In this document: piece after piece, positions 32,288 through 41,659 of the stretch
How positions within the stretch are numbered: the first letter of the stretch is position 1
How the letters are laid out: every line of letters starts with the position of its first letter
Source of the DNA: JAKSCF01 sp028279945
GTDB lineage: Bacteria > Bacillota > Clostridia > Peptostreptococcales > JAAYPU01
Assembly: GCA_028279945.1 (NCBI GenBank)
Contig: JANQMT010000183.1
Coordinates: 1-49,142 of the forward strand
Direction: 5' to 3'
DNA length: 49,142 nucleotides
Made by a program: the position numbers and the translations under genes
The notes under the pieces: generated by a model
The model's database searches: none
What the model was told of the DNA's origin: nothing
Seen by the model: the letters and a program-made list of their open reading frames with translations, nothing else

Positions 32288-34462
32288 ATGCTAGAAGAAT
32301 TTATGGAAAAAATAATAAAGTACAATCCAAATACTGATTTGGAGCTTATTGAAAAAGCGTACAAAATTTCAGTAGAAGCCCATGCAGGGCAGTTTAGAAA
32401 ATCCGGCGAAGATTTTTTTATTCATCCACATCAAGTCGCTAAAATTTTGATTGGATTGGAAATGGATGATGCCACAATTGTTGCCGGCTTACTTCATGAT
32501 GTCTTAGAAGATACAGAGTATTCTTATGGCGAGCTGAAAAGAGACTTTGGTGAAGAAATTGTCATGCTTGTTGAAGGTGTAACCAAGTTGGGCACTCTGG
32601 TTTTTGAAAGCAAAGAGGAGCGGCAAGCTGAAAATCTAAGAAAAATGTTCTTGGCAATGTCTAAAGATATACGGGTGCTCATCATAAAGCTTGCAGACCG
32701 CCTTCACAATATGAGAACCATAAGTTATATGGATGAAGGAAAAATTAAAGAAAAGTCCATAGAAACTTTAGAAATATATGCGCCCTTAGCACATCGCTTA
32801 GGTATTTCTAGAATTAAATGGGAGCTTGAAGATATTTCGTTTAGATATTTGGACCCTAAAGCATATTATGATCTTCATGAAAAGGTTAAGAAAAAAAGAG
32901 CTGAAAGAGAAGCTCTGATTAATGAAGTAATACACGCATTAAAAAAAGAAATAGAAGACCATAATATAAGATATGAGATATCTGGCCGTTCAAAGCATTT
33001 TTACAGTATTTACAAAAAAATGAAGTATCAAAACAAGCAATTTGAAGAAATATTTGACCTAACTGCGGTACGTGTTATCGTGGATTCCATTAAAGACTGC
33101 TATGGTGTTTTGGGAGTTGTTCATACCATGTGGAAGCCTATTCCCGGTAGATTTAAAGATTATATTGCCATGCCTAAAACAAACATGTATCAATCTTTAC
33201 ATACAACGGTCATTGGAAATGACGGCGAACCATTTGAAATTCAAATTAGAACGATGGAAATGCACAAAATATCAGAATATGGTATAGCAGCCCATTGGAA
33301 ATATAAAGAAGGCAAACAATCTTCGGATGATTTTGACTATAAGCTGGCTTGGCTTAGACAAATGATGGAATGGCAAAGGGAATTAAAAGATCCCAAAGAA
33401 TTCATGGAATCCCTAAAGGTAGATTTGTTCTCAAATCAGGTGTATGTTTTTACTCCAAAAGGGGAAGTCATTGAGCTGCCATCGGGGTCAACGCCGGTTG
33501 ACTTTGCCTATAAGATTCACTCTGAAGTCGGAAATAGATGCACAGGCGCTAGAATTGACGGCAAGATGGTGCCCATTGATTATAAATTGAATAATGGAAA
33601 TATAGTTGAAATTATAACATCAAGCAACAGTAAAGGACCATCCATTGATTGGCTTAAAATAGTAAAAAGTACTCAAGCAAAGAATAAGATTAAACAATGG
33701 CTTAAAAAAGAGGGTAAGTCTGAAAATATTGACAAGGGCAAAGAAATGCTTGAAAAGTACGTCCGCAGAAAAGGCTATGACCCTCAGCAGATTGTAAAAT
33801 TGCAGTGGCTTAATAAAGCAGGAAAGCAAATGAATTTCAGCTCGGCAGAGCACCTTTATGCTGCCATAGGCAACGGAAGTGTTCCCATCAATAAAATAGT
33901 ACCTAAGCTGCAGCAATATTACAGACAAGAGAAGCAGCAGGAACTGGAGAAAAAAGAAAAGCCTTTGGTAGAAAATGTACAAAAACATAAGAAAAAGAAA
34001 AAAGAAGCCAGTGGCGTTAAAGTTAAAGGTGTCGATAACCTATTGATTCGATTTTCCAAATGTTGCAATCCTGTACCCGGTGATGAAATTATAGGATTTA
34101 TTACTAAAGGTAGAGGGGTGTCGGTTCATCGAAAAGATTGCATCAATATTATGAGTCAATATGAGACCATTGAAAATCGTTTAATAGAAGTAGAGTGGGA
34201 TACAAAAGATAAAGATGATATTTCTTTTGAGACGGAAATAAATATTATGGCAGAAGATAGAAAAGGTATGCTGGTAGAAATCACAAAGGTATTTGATGAT
34301 TTGAATTTAACGGTAACAGGTTTTAATGCAAAAAGCGGCAGAGATGCCATTGCTGCAGTAAGCTTAACCATAGAAATATCTAATATTAATCAATTGAATA
34401 AAGTTTTTAATAAAATTAAGAATATTGAAGGTGTAGTAGATGTATATCGAGTTATTTCATAA
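32288..34462 (+). CDS. relA: Bifunctional (p)ppGpp synthetase/hydrolase (Rel/SpoT homologue)
   Basis: The 724-residue long RSH protein has the HD hydrolase domain (HPHQVAKILIGLEM, GLLHDVLEDT), the synthetase domain (DLTAVRVIVDS, KTNMYQSLHTTVIG), a TGS domain (VYVFTPKGEVIELPSGSTPVDFAYKIH, about 385-450), a linker with the conserved cysteines of RFSKCCNPVPGDEI, and a C-terminal ACT domain. Both active sites look intact. It governs the stringent response. A foldback element now separates it from dtd, its usual operon partner. Confidence 0.96.
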   Translation: MLEEFMEKIIKYNPNTDLELIEKAYKISVEAHAGQFRKSGEDFFIHPHQVAKILIGLEMDDATIVAGLLHDVLEDTEYSYGELKRDFGEEIVMLVEGVTKLGTLVFESKEERQAENLRKMFLAMSKDIRVLIIKLADRLHNMRTISYMDEGKIKEKSIETLEIYAPLAHRLGISRIKWELEDISFRYLDPKAYYDLHEKVKKKRAEREALINEVIHALKKEIEDHNIRYEISGRSKHFYSIYKKMKYQNKQFEEIFDLTAVRVIVDSIKDCYGVLGVVHTMWKPIPGRFKDYIAMPKTNMYQSLHTTVIGNDGEPFEIQIRTMEMHKISEYGIAAHWKYKEGKQSSDDFDYKLAWLRQMMEWQRELKDPKEFMESLKVDLFSNQVYVFTPKGEVIELPSGSTPVDFAYKIHSEVGNRCTGARIDGKMVPIDYKLNNGNIVEIITSSNSKGPSIDWLKIVKSTQAKNKIKQWLKKEGKSENIDKGKEMLEKYVRRKGYDPQQIVKLQWLNKAGKQMNFSSAEHLYAAIGNGSVPINKIVPKLQQYYRQEKQQELEKKEKPLVENVQKHKKKKKEASGVKVKGVDNLLIRFSKCCNPVPGDEIIGFITKGRGVSVHRKDCINIMSQYETIENRLIEVEWDTKDKDDISFETEINIMAEDRKGMLVEITKVFDDLNLTVTGFNAKSGRDAIAAVSLTIEISNINQLNKVFNKIKNIEGVVDVYRVIS

Positions 34463-34488
34463 GCAATATGATTTACTGTAAACTAGAG

Positions 34489-34790
34489 GATTTGATGAAG
34501 GCTTCACTCATTAGGAGAATATAAAAATGGTCAATAAATCATAATACTCTTGCATTATGGTTTGTGTTGGGAGACATTTGGTATATAATTCTCATTACGA
34601 AATAAACAAAGGGAGATTAATTTTAAAGTATACTAGAGTAAAACGGTCAGAGCCCTAAACCTTTCCAAAGTATTATAACCCTTTGGTTTTAATTCCGTTG
34701 TACTCCATTAAAACTAGTATTTCTCCATTACAAATTAAATACCAAATAACTCCTCAAGATAATAATTTATATTCGTTCAGCAAGCTTTAA
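34489..34790. repeat. Foldback repeat element, copy B
   Basis: Second copy. Outer inverted arms are at 34571-34598 (GAGACATTTGGTATATAATT...) and 34728-34752. Inner arms are TACTAGAGTAAAACGG, with CCGTTGTACT and ACTAGTA opposite. The arms differ from copies A and C by scattered changes but keep their pairing. TTGTGT (34562-34567) and TATAAT (34584-34589), 16 bp apart, make a plausible internal promoter. It fills the gap between the (p)ppGpp synthetase gene and dtd. Confidence 0.85.
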
Positions 34791-34900
34791 ATATTCTAAC
34801 CAAATTAACACAAGAAACAAATATTCATACACCTGTATTCAATTGTCAAGTTTTTAAATCTAAAGCCATATTGCATAAATTATGGAGGATAAAGAATAAG

Positions 34901-35350
34901 ATGAGAGCAGTTGTGCAAAGAGTGACAGAATCTAATGTTATGGTTGATGGGAAAGTAGAAGGAAAGATCCAAGCCGGATTACTGGTTTTATTAGGTGTAG
35001 AGGAAGAAGATACACAGCAGGATGTCAATTATCTATCTGAAAAAGTCGTCAATTTGAGAATATTTGAAGATGAAGATGGTAAGATGAATCAATCGTTACT
35101 GGACGTAAAAGGAGAATTATTGGTTATTTCTCAGTTTACATTATTTGGAGACTGTAGAAAGGGTAGAAGACCAAGTTTTGTTCAAGCTGCAAGGCCTGAA
35201 AAAGCCAATGAGTTGTATGAAGCATTTGTACAAAAATGTGAGCTTATGAATGTGAGAACAGAAACAGGGGTTTTTCAAGCAGAGATGAAGGTCAATTTAT
35301 GTAACCATGGACCTGTAACATTGTTAATAGATAGTAAAAAAGTTTTTTAG
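34901..35350 (+). CDS. dtd: D-aminoacyl-tRNA deacylase
   Basis: Dtd removes D-amino acids mischarged on tRNA. The 149 residues show MRAVVQRVTESNVMVDGKV at the N-terminus, the SQFTLFGDCRKGRRPSF motif, and the cross-subunit Gly-Pro motif in NHGPVTLLIDS. The ATG at 34901 gives the family's start; GGAGG is 12 bases before it. An upstream frame start at 34871 adds ten unlikely residues. Confidence 0.96.
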   Translation: MRAVVQRVTESNVMVDGKVEGKIQAGLLVLLGVEEEDTQQDVNYLSEKVVNLRIFEDEDGKMNQSLLDVKGELLVISQFTLFGDCRKGRRPSFVQAARPEKANELYEAFVQKCELMNVRTETGVFQAEMKVNLCNHGPVTLLIDSKKVF

Positions 35351-35363
35351 GAGGCTGTATAGG

Positions 35364-35987
35364 ATGAAAATTAAAAGGTTTGTGTTAGGTATGTACCAAG
35401 AAAACTGCTATTTAGTGTGGCATGATCAAACAAAAAAGGGTTTTTTAGTTGATCCTGGTACGTATAGTGAAGCTATAACGGATTTTATAAAAGAAAACAA
35501 TATTGAATTAGAGTGTATTGTATTGACCCATGCTCATGGAGATCATATCGGAGGTCTGGAAAGATTTATGAGTGAATTTAATGCACCTGTATACATACAC
35601 GAAAAAGAAGCTCCTATTCTAAAGGATGCTAATAAAAATGAATCTTTGGGGATTGTAGGCTACAAGATAGAGATAGATGCTGATAGACTACTTAAAGACG
35701 GAGAAGAATTAGAGATCGGAGGCATTCCTATAAAAATATTGCATACACCGGGTCATACGCCGGGGGGGATGTGCATTTATGTTGGTTCCTACTTAATAAG
35801 CGGGGATACATTATTTGCTGAGTCAATAGGAAGAACAGATTTTAGATACAGTTCAACAGATGATTTAATCAATGCCGTTAAAAATAAGCTTTATTCACTC
35901 CCTGACGATACCATCGTTTTACCGGGACATGGTTTGGAAACCAGTATCGGACATGAGAAAAAGCGCAATCCCTTTGTAAGGCCATAA
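35364..35987 (+). CDS. MBL-fold metallohydrolase (glyoxalase II-like)
   Basis: The 207-residue protein has the HxHxDH motif at 56-61 (LTHAHGDHIGG), the third metal His in LHTPGHTPGGMC, Asp in LISGDTLFAESIGRTDF, and His in VLPGHGLET. These are typical of the single-domain glyoxalase II-like group. Substrate is not known. It is 13 bp after dtd in the Clostridial relA-dtd-MBL-hemZ-hisS-aspS order. Confidence 0.92.
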   Translation: MKIKRFVLGMYQENCYLVWHDQTKKGFLVDPGTYSEAITDFIKENNIELECIVLTHAHGDHIGGLERFMSEFNAPVYIHEKEAPILKDANKNESLGIVGYKIEIDADRLLKDGEELEIGGIPIKILHTPGHTPGGMCIYVGSYLISGDTLFAESIGRTDFRYSSTDDLINAVKNKLYSLPDDTIVLPGHGLETSIGHEKKRNPFVRP

Positions 35988-36019
35988 GTGACCTAGATCA
36001 TTTGAGAGAAGGAATTATA

Positions 36020-37522
36020 ATGGTTGATGTTTACTTAAATGATGATAAGTTTAAATACGAAGTAGAGACTTTGATTCAACTTTTTATAACACCGTCATCG
36101 TTTCGATTTATTGGTAAAGAAGCTTTGGAAGGGAACCAAAGCTTTTTATTAACGATATATGTTACAAATGATCATGAAGACTTACAAATCAGAACTGCAT
36201 TTTTTAAAAATGGTGAAAAAATGCATCAAGTAAAGGAAAAAGAAGTTATCAATTATAATAAGCCAATTACAAAAAAAGAAATAAAAGATGGTGTTAAAAA
36301 GTCCATTTATATCATTTTTGAAAAGGTATATGAATATTCACCTCCTTGGGGGATTTTAACCGGAATACGTCCCTCTAAGATTGTGAATGAAATGATGGAT
36401 CAAAACATGGATGAAGAAGAAATTATAGAACATTTAAGAGAATATTATAAGATACAGGAAGAGAAAATAAGCCTGTTAATGAAGGTATGTCAAAATGAAA
36501 GACCCATACTTAATAACAGTGTTCCAAATGGCGTCAGTCTTTATATTGGTATTCCTTTTTGCCCGTCTAAATGTATATATTGTTCTTTTACATCGTATCC
36601 GGCAGATGAATATGAGGTAAATCAATACCTTGTTGCATTAAAAAAAGAAATTCAATATGTTGGGCAAGAACTAAAAAATGGACAGAATAAAATTGAGACC
36701 GTATATATAGGAGGAGGAACACCTACTGTATTGTCTCAAGAGCAATTAAAAGAGTTGTTAGAATGGATTCATGAGTATTTTGATTTAAAATTTTTAAAAG
36801 AATTTACGGTAGAATGTGGACGGCCGGACACCATAACTTATCAAAAATTAGATGTATTAAAGGCTTATGGTGTTGATCGAATCAGCATTAATCCTCAAAC
36901 TATGAAAGCAGAAACCCTTAGAACCATTGGAAGAAAGCATACACCGGAGCAAATAAAAGAAGCTTTTATAATGGCAGGGGATTTTGGATTTAAAAGTATA
37001 AATGCGGACCTAATTACAGGCCTTCCCCATGAGGACTTAGAAGATTTCAGACAGTCTTTGGAAACTTTGATTGATTTAGGACCACAAAATATTACGGTGC
37101 ATACTTTGGCGTTAAAAAAAGCGTCTAGACTTAAACAAATAAGGGAAGAATATAGGTATATGTCGGAAACCTGTGTTAAAGATATGCTGAAAGAAGCCTC
37201 TCGTTTAATGGCATATTATGAATACCACCCTTATTACTTGTATAGACAAAAATACATTTCCGGAAACTTTGAAAATATAGGATACTGCAAAGAAGGGTAT
37301 GAATGTATATACAATATAAGAATCATGGAAGAAAAGCAAACCATTATAGCCCTGGGGGCAGGGGCAGTATCAAAGGTGTATTTCGAGAAAGAAAATAGGC
37401 TTGAACGTGTTCCCAATGTCTCTAACTATGAGATATATATGGGTAGAATAGATGAAATGATCCATAGAAAGAAAGGTTTGATATTTGCAAATATTGACAA
37501 CAAAAACAATAATACATTATAA
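36020..37522 (+). CDS. hemZ: Oxygen-independent coproporphyrinogen dehydrogenase-like radical SAM protein HemZ
   Basis: The 500-residue protein has the CPSKCIYC radical SAM motif (Cys 181, 185, 188), followed by the HemN-type GGGTPT motif and NPQTM. The first 170 residues are the HemZ-specific N-terminal region. It is assigned to anaerobic haem synthesis, but many HemZ-like proteins in organisms without a haem pathway have no tested role, and no other haem gene is in view. The ATG at 36020, with AGAGAAGGA before it, is preferred to the TTG at 36002. Confidence 0.9.
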   Translation: MVDVYLNDDKFKYEVETLIQLFITPSSFRFIGKEALEGNQSFLLTIYVTNDHEDLQIRTAFFKNGEKMHQVKEKEVINYNKPITKKEIKDGVKKSIYIIFEKVYEYSPPWGILTGIRPSKIVNEMMDQNMDEEEIIEHLREYYKIQEEKISLLMKVCQNERPILNNSVPNGVSLYIGIPFCPSKCIYCSFTSYPADEYEVNQYLVALKKEIQYVGQELKNGQNKIETVYIGGGTPTVLSQEQLKELLEWIHEYFDLKFLKEFTVECGRPDTITYQKLDVLKAYGVDRISINPQTMKAETLRTIGRKHTPEQIKEAFIMAGDFGFKSINADLITGLPHEDLEDFRQSLETLIDLGPQNITVHTLALKKASRLKQIREEYRYMSETCVKDMLKEASRLMAYYEYHPYYLYRQKYISGNFENIGYCKEGYECIYNIRIMEEKQTIIALGAGAVSKVYFEKENRLERVPNVSNYEIYMGRIDEMIHRKKGLIFANIDNKNNNTL

Positions 37523-37577
37523 TAGATAGGTGGTGTACAGTATACCGGCTATAATTAAAAGAAAATATTATAAAGCG

Positions 37578-37839
37578 TAGATTGAGATAGTAAATGAGCT
37601 CAGTTTTCTAAGAGAATCGGGAAATGGTGAAATCCGATATAACTGATCTTATTGAAGACACTCTTGAGCTGGTGTTCTGAAATCATTCTGATTGACATTT
37701 AAGGCAGATAAGTATAAAGTAAGAATGCTCGTTAAATATGACGTTATCATAAAAAGTGGGTTAATCCAATTAGGGTGGCACCGCGGGAAGACACTTCTCG
37801 TCTCTGACCTAACCAGGGACCGGAAGTTTTTGTATTTTT
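37578..37839 (+). promoter_or_regulatory. T-box riboswitch, histidine-specific, with terminator
   Basis: The leader before hisS has the Stem I AGAG region and distal GGTG loop (37611-37632), a specifier segment GAAGACACTC containing His codon CAC at 37659-37661, and the T-box sequence AGGGTGGCACCGCGG (37772-37786). The competing terminator is ACTTCTCGTCTCTG (37793-37806) pairing with CAGGGACCGGAAGT (37814-37827), then a T-rich tail. Uncharged tRNA-His should favour the antiterminator and so raise hisS expression. Confidence 0.93.
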
Positions 37840-37855
37840 GATAGGAGGTAAAACC

Positions 37856-39115
37856 ATGTTAACAAAAGCACCACGAGGCACAAAAGATATTTTGCCTCAA
37901 GATGTATATAAATGGACGTATGTGGAAGAAAAATTTAGAGAAGTATGCTCTAGATATGGATTTGAACAAATCCGCACACCAATTTTTGAACACACAGAGC
38001 TTTTTAAAAGAGGGGTAGGAGAAACGACGGATATTGTTGAAAAGCAAATGTATTCATTTGATGATAATGGCGGCAGAAACGTAACGCTGAAACCTGAAGA
38101 GACAGCTTCGGTAGGTCGTGCGTATATAGAAAATAAGCTTTATGTCAATACTAAGCCTGTTAAGTTATTCTATATCACACCATGCTTTAGATATGAGAGA
38201 CCTCAAGCCGGTCGATTAAGACAGTTTCACCAATTTGGCATTGAGAGCTTTGGTTCCGGTAATCCGCTGGTAGATGCTGAAGTTATTGGTGTGGCAGTAG
38301 ATTTTTTTAAAGAGCTGGGTATTCATCATTTAGAACTTAGAATCAATAGTATCGGATGTCCTAAGTGCAGGACGGAGTATAGGAATGCTTTAAAAGCTTT
38401 TCTTAAAGATAAATTAGATGATTTATGTGATACATGTAAAAATCGATATGATCGTAATCCAATGAGAATTTTGGATTGCAAATCGGAAACCTGTCAAACC
38501 CTTGTTAAAGATGCCCCCAGAATGATGGCATATTTGTGTGAGGCGTGTGCCACTGACTTTGATGCACTAAAGGCGTACTTGGAGGCAATGAACATTCAAT
38601 ACATAGTAGACGTTAACATTGTAAGAGGACTAGATTACTATACCAAAACTGCTTTTGAAATTATATCCAACGAAATTGGTGCTCAAGGAACGGTCTGCGG
38701 CGGCGGAAGATATGACAATCTTATTGAAGAATTAGGGGGTCCTGATACGCCGGGGGTCGGATTTGGTTTGGGAATAGAAAGACTGCTTCTAACACTGGAA
38801 AAGAGCGGTATTGAAATCCAAAAAGATAATAGCACAGATGTGTTTATTGCATACCTGGGGGAAGCAGCCAAAAAAGCAGCCGTAGGTCTTCTAAGAGAGC
38901 TGAGACTGAGTGGATTAAAAGGACAGATGGATTTATTAGATCGAAACTTAAAAAATCAATTTAAATATTCAGATAAACTGGGTGCTCCTTTTACAATTGT
39001 TATTGGAGAAGATGAGTTGAAAGAGAATGGTGTTGTTTTAAAGGATATGAGACGTTCAGAGCAAGAAAAGGTTGAAATCGATCAAATTGTAGAAGCTATT
39101 AAAAGCAAAATATAA
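37856..39115 (+). CDS. hisS: Histidyl-tRNA synthetase
   Basis: A class II synthetase of 419 residues. Visible are the N-terminal APRGTKDILP, motif 2 FRYERPQAGRLRQFHQFGIESFG, the histidine-binding VRGLDYYTKTAFEI, and motif 3 GVGFGLGIERLLL, plus a C-terminal anticodon-binding domain. The ATG at 37856 with AGGAGG upstream is chosen over 37838, which lies in the terminator tail. Regulated by the preceding T-box; aspS follows. Confidence 0.97.
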   Translation: MLTKAPRGTKDILPQDVYKWTYVEEKFREVCSRYGFEQIRTPIFEHTELFKRGVGETTDIVEKQMYSFDDNGGRNVTLKPEETASVGRAYIENKLYVNTKPVKLFYITPCFRYERPQAGRLRQFHQFGIESFGSGNPLVDAEVIGVAVDFFKELGIHHLELRINSIGCPKCRTEYRNALKAFLKDKLDDLCDTCKNRYDRNPMRILDCKSETCQTLVKDAPRMMAYLCEACATDFDALKAYLEAMNIQYIVDVNIVRGLDYYTKTAFEIISNEIGAQGTVCGGGRYDNLIEELGGPDTPGVGFGLGIERLLLTLEKSGIEIQKDNSTDVFIAYLGEAAKKAAVGLLRELRLSGLKGQMDLLDRNLKNQFKYSDKLGAPFTIVIGEDELKENGVVLKDMRRSEQEKVEIDQIVEAIKSKI

Positions 39116-39175
39116 TTTGAGGTTGATAAACGACTTCATAATCAATTACAAATTATATATCAAATATCTCCTTAA
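39113..39175. repeat. Lone end of the foldback element family between hisS and aspS
   Basis: ATTACAAATTATATATCAAATATCTCCT (written here in two halves: ATTACAAATTATATATC and AAATATCTCCT, 39145-39172) matches the right arm of copies A to C. The left part, AATTTGAGGTTG at 39115-39126, also occurs beside copy A at 27121. The core is missing, so this is a remnant or deletion product. Confidence 0.6.
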
Positions 39176-39238
39176 GGCAGTAATAGATACTAATAGTTGA
39201 ATGAAAAAAATAGTTGAATAGGAAAGGAAGAAACCACA

Positions 39239-41017
39239 ATGGTGTATAAGCGAACGCATAAGTGCGGTGAGTTAAGAAGTCAACATATAGAAAATACGGT
39301 TGTGCTTAACGGATGGGTCCAGAAAAGAAGAAATCTGGGGGGACTCATATTTGTAGACTTAAGAGATAAAACAGGCATTGTTCAAGTTGTTTTTGATAAA
39401 GATGTCTCAGCTGAAGCATTTTATATAGCAGATAAAATCAGAAGCGAATATGTTATTGGTATAGAAGGTGTTGTAAAAGAAAGAGAATCTAAAAATAAGG
39501 AGCTGGCTACAGGGGATATAGAAGTTTTTGTAGAAAAATTAACCATATACTCTGAGGCAGATACGCCGCCTATATATATTAAGGATGATGATGATGTTTC
39601 AGAAAGCTTAAGGTTAAAATATCGTTATTTGGATTTAAGAAAACCGTCCATGCAAAAAAACTTGTCGTTTAGACATCAAATCACTAAAATTATCAGAGAA
39701 TTTTTTGATAACGAAGGATTTACGGATGTAGAAACGCCTATGTTGATTAAACCGACTCCGGAGGGAGCTAGAGATTATCTTGTACCCAGTAGAGTTAATC
39801 CGGGGAATTTCTATGCGTTACCCCAATCACCGCAAATGTATAAACAGCTTTTAATGTTGTCGGGAGTAGACCGTTATTATCAGATTACAAAATGTTTCAG
39901 AGATGAAGATTTAAGGGCAGACAGGCAGCCGGAGTTTACTCAAATAGATGTTGAAATGTCTTTTGTAGATACGGACGACGTATTAGAAATTAACGAACAA
40001 TTTTTGAAAAAGCTTTTCAAAGAGATTAAAGGAATCGATATAACATTGCCTATTCCCAGAATACCTTACAGCGAAGCTATGGAGAGATACGGCATTGATA
40101 AGCCGGATACACGTTTTGGATTTGAATTAAAATGCCTAAATGATATACTGCAAGGGTGTGAATTTAAAGTATTTCAAACTGCATTAGCTAAAAAAGGTGA
40201 TGTTAGAGGTATTAATGTTGCCGGGCATGGTGAACAATTCAGCAGAAAAAATATTGATAAGCTGCAGAAATTTGTGGAGACCTATGGGGCGAAAGGGCTT
40301 GCCTGGATTAAAATCAATGAAAATAATGAAGTTCAATCACCCATATTTAAGTTTTTATCTGAAGAAGAGCAACAAGCAATTTTGGATAGATTCGATGCAA
40401 AAGCAGGTGACATCATATTTATAGTAGCTGATAAACCTTCAGTAGTGTTTGATGCTTTAGGCCATTTAAGAAATCATGTAGCAGAACAATTAAACCTTTT
40501 AGATGAAAATCAATATAATCTGCTTTGGGTTACCGATTTTCCTCTTTTAGAATATGATGAGGAAGAAGATAGATATACTGCAATGCACCATCCATTTACT
40601 GCACCAAAAGACGAAGATTTAGATTTATTGCTGAAAGACCCCGCTAATACAAGAGCTAAAGCTTATGACATCGTTTTAAATGGAGTAGAGCTAGGTGGAG
40701 GAAGTATTAGAATCCATAATAATGGTGTTCAAAGAAAGATGTTTGATGCTTTGGGATTATGCGAAGAAGAAGCTGAAAATAAATTTGGATTTTTTATGGA
40801 AGCCTTTAAATATGGAGCACCGCCTCATGGTGGTATTGCTTATGGTCTGGATAGATTGATTATGCTTTTAAATGGCAATGATAATATTAGAGAAGTCATC
40901 GCATTTCCCAAAAATCAAAATGCTGTTTGTCCATTAAGCAGTGCGCCCGTGCGAGCTGATGAAAAGCAACTGGATGAATTGAAAATTCAATTGGATATGG
41001 ACGCGGAACAAGAATAG
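39239..41017 (+). CDS. aspS: Aspartyl-tRNA synthetase
   Basis: A class IIb synthetase of 592 residues with the bacterial layout: N-terminal OB anticodon-binding domain (VVLNGWVQKRRNLGGLIFVDLRD), catalytic motif 2 (ITKCFRDEDLRADRQPEFTQID), the bacterial GAD insertion (about 285-410), and motif 3 (GIAYGLDRLIMLL). AAAGGAAG precedes the ATG. Whether it charges tRNA-Asn too depends on GatCAB, which is not in this window. Confidence 0.97.
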   Translation: MVYKRTHKCGELRSQHIENTVVLNGWVQKRRNLGGLIFVDLRDKTGIVQVVFDKDVSAEAFYIADKIRSEYVIGIEGVVKERESKNKELATGDIEVFVEKLTIYSEADTPPIYIKDDDDVSESLRLKYRYLDLRKPSMQKNLSFRHQITKIIREFFDNEGFTDVETPMLIKPTPEGARDYLVPSRVNPGNFYALPQSPQMYKQLLMLSGVDRYYQITKCFRDEDLRADRQPEFTQIDVEMSFVDTDDVLEINEQFLKKLFKEIKGIDITLPIPRIPYSEAMERYGIDKPDTRFGFELKCLNDILQGCEFKVFQTALAKKGDVRGINVAGHGEQFSRKNIDKLQKFVETYGAKGLAWIKINENNEVQSPIFKFLSEEEQQAILDRFDAKAGDIIFIVADKPSVVFDALGHLRNHVAEQLNLLDENQYNLLWVTDFPLLEYDEEEDRYTAMHHPFTAPKDEDLDLLLKDPANTRAKAYDIVLNGVELGGGSIRIHNNGVQRKMFDALGLCEEEAENKFGFFMEAFKYGAPPHGGIAYGLDRLIMLLNGNDNIREVIAFPKNQNAVCPLSSAPVRADEKQLDELKIQLDMDAEQE

Positions 41018-41040
41018 TATTCTAAAGGAATTGATGGGTG

Positions 41041-41649
41041 ATGAAAAAACGAATTGGTGCTATGGGAGGGACTTTTGATCCTATTCACTATGGGCATTTA
41101 GCTTTAGCAGAGCATGTTCGATGCGAGTATCATTTAGATAAGATTATTTTTATTCCGGCTGGTATTCCACCTCATAAAAATAACCTGAAAGTAAGTGATA
41201 ATATGCACCGTTATATGATGACCGAGTTGGCAACGATCCAAAATCCTAACTTTCAAGTATCTGATATTGAGGTGCGTTCACCTGAGATTTCATATACTTT
41301 CTTTACCCTGCAGAATTTGAAAGAAGTATATGGTAAAGATGTGGATATTTATTTTATTACAGGTGCAGATGCTTTGCTGGAAATAGAAGCCTGGAAAAAA
41401 TCAGATGAATTATTAAAGATGTGCGGTTTTATTGCAGGAACCAGGCCTGGTTTGGAGAATAAAAAACTTGAAGAAAAAGTTGCTTTATTAAGAGAAAAGT
41501 ATAAAGCAATCATACATTTGGCATATATTCCGGCACTGGATATATCTTCAACTGATATCAGAGATAGAGTATTCAATAATAAAGCTATTAAATACTTAGT
41601 GCCTGAAGGCGTAGAACAATATATATATAAAAACGAACTGTATAAATGA
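41041..41649 (+). CDS. nadD: Nicotinate-nucleotide adenylyltransferase
   Basis: NadD makes nicotinate adenine dinucleotide in NAD synthesis. The N-terminal GAMGGTFDPIHYGHL holds the nucleotidyltransferase HxGH-type motif, and the C-terminal SSTDIRDRV motif (ISSTDIR) completes it. Start could be ATG 41041 or the GTG at 41038; AAGGAA at 41025-41030 fits both. The product is about 202 residues. First gene of a nadD-yqeK-rsfS-leuS operon. Confidence 0.96.
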   Translation: MKKRIGAMGGTFDPIHYGHLALAEHVRCEYHLDKIIFIPAGIPPHKNNLKVSDNMHRYMMTELATIQNPNFQVSDIEVRSPEISYTFFTLQNLKEVYGKDVDIYFITGADALLEIEAWKKSDELLKMCGFIAGTRPGLENKKLEEKVALLREKYKAIIHLAYIPALDISSTDIRDRVFNNKAIKYLVPEGVEQYIYKNELYK

Positions 41650-41659
41650 GGTGGATAAG

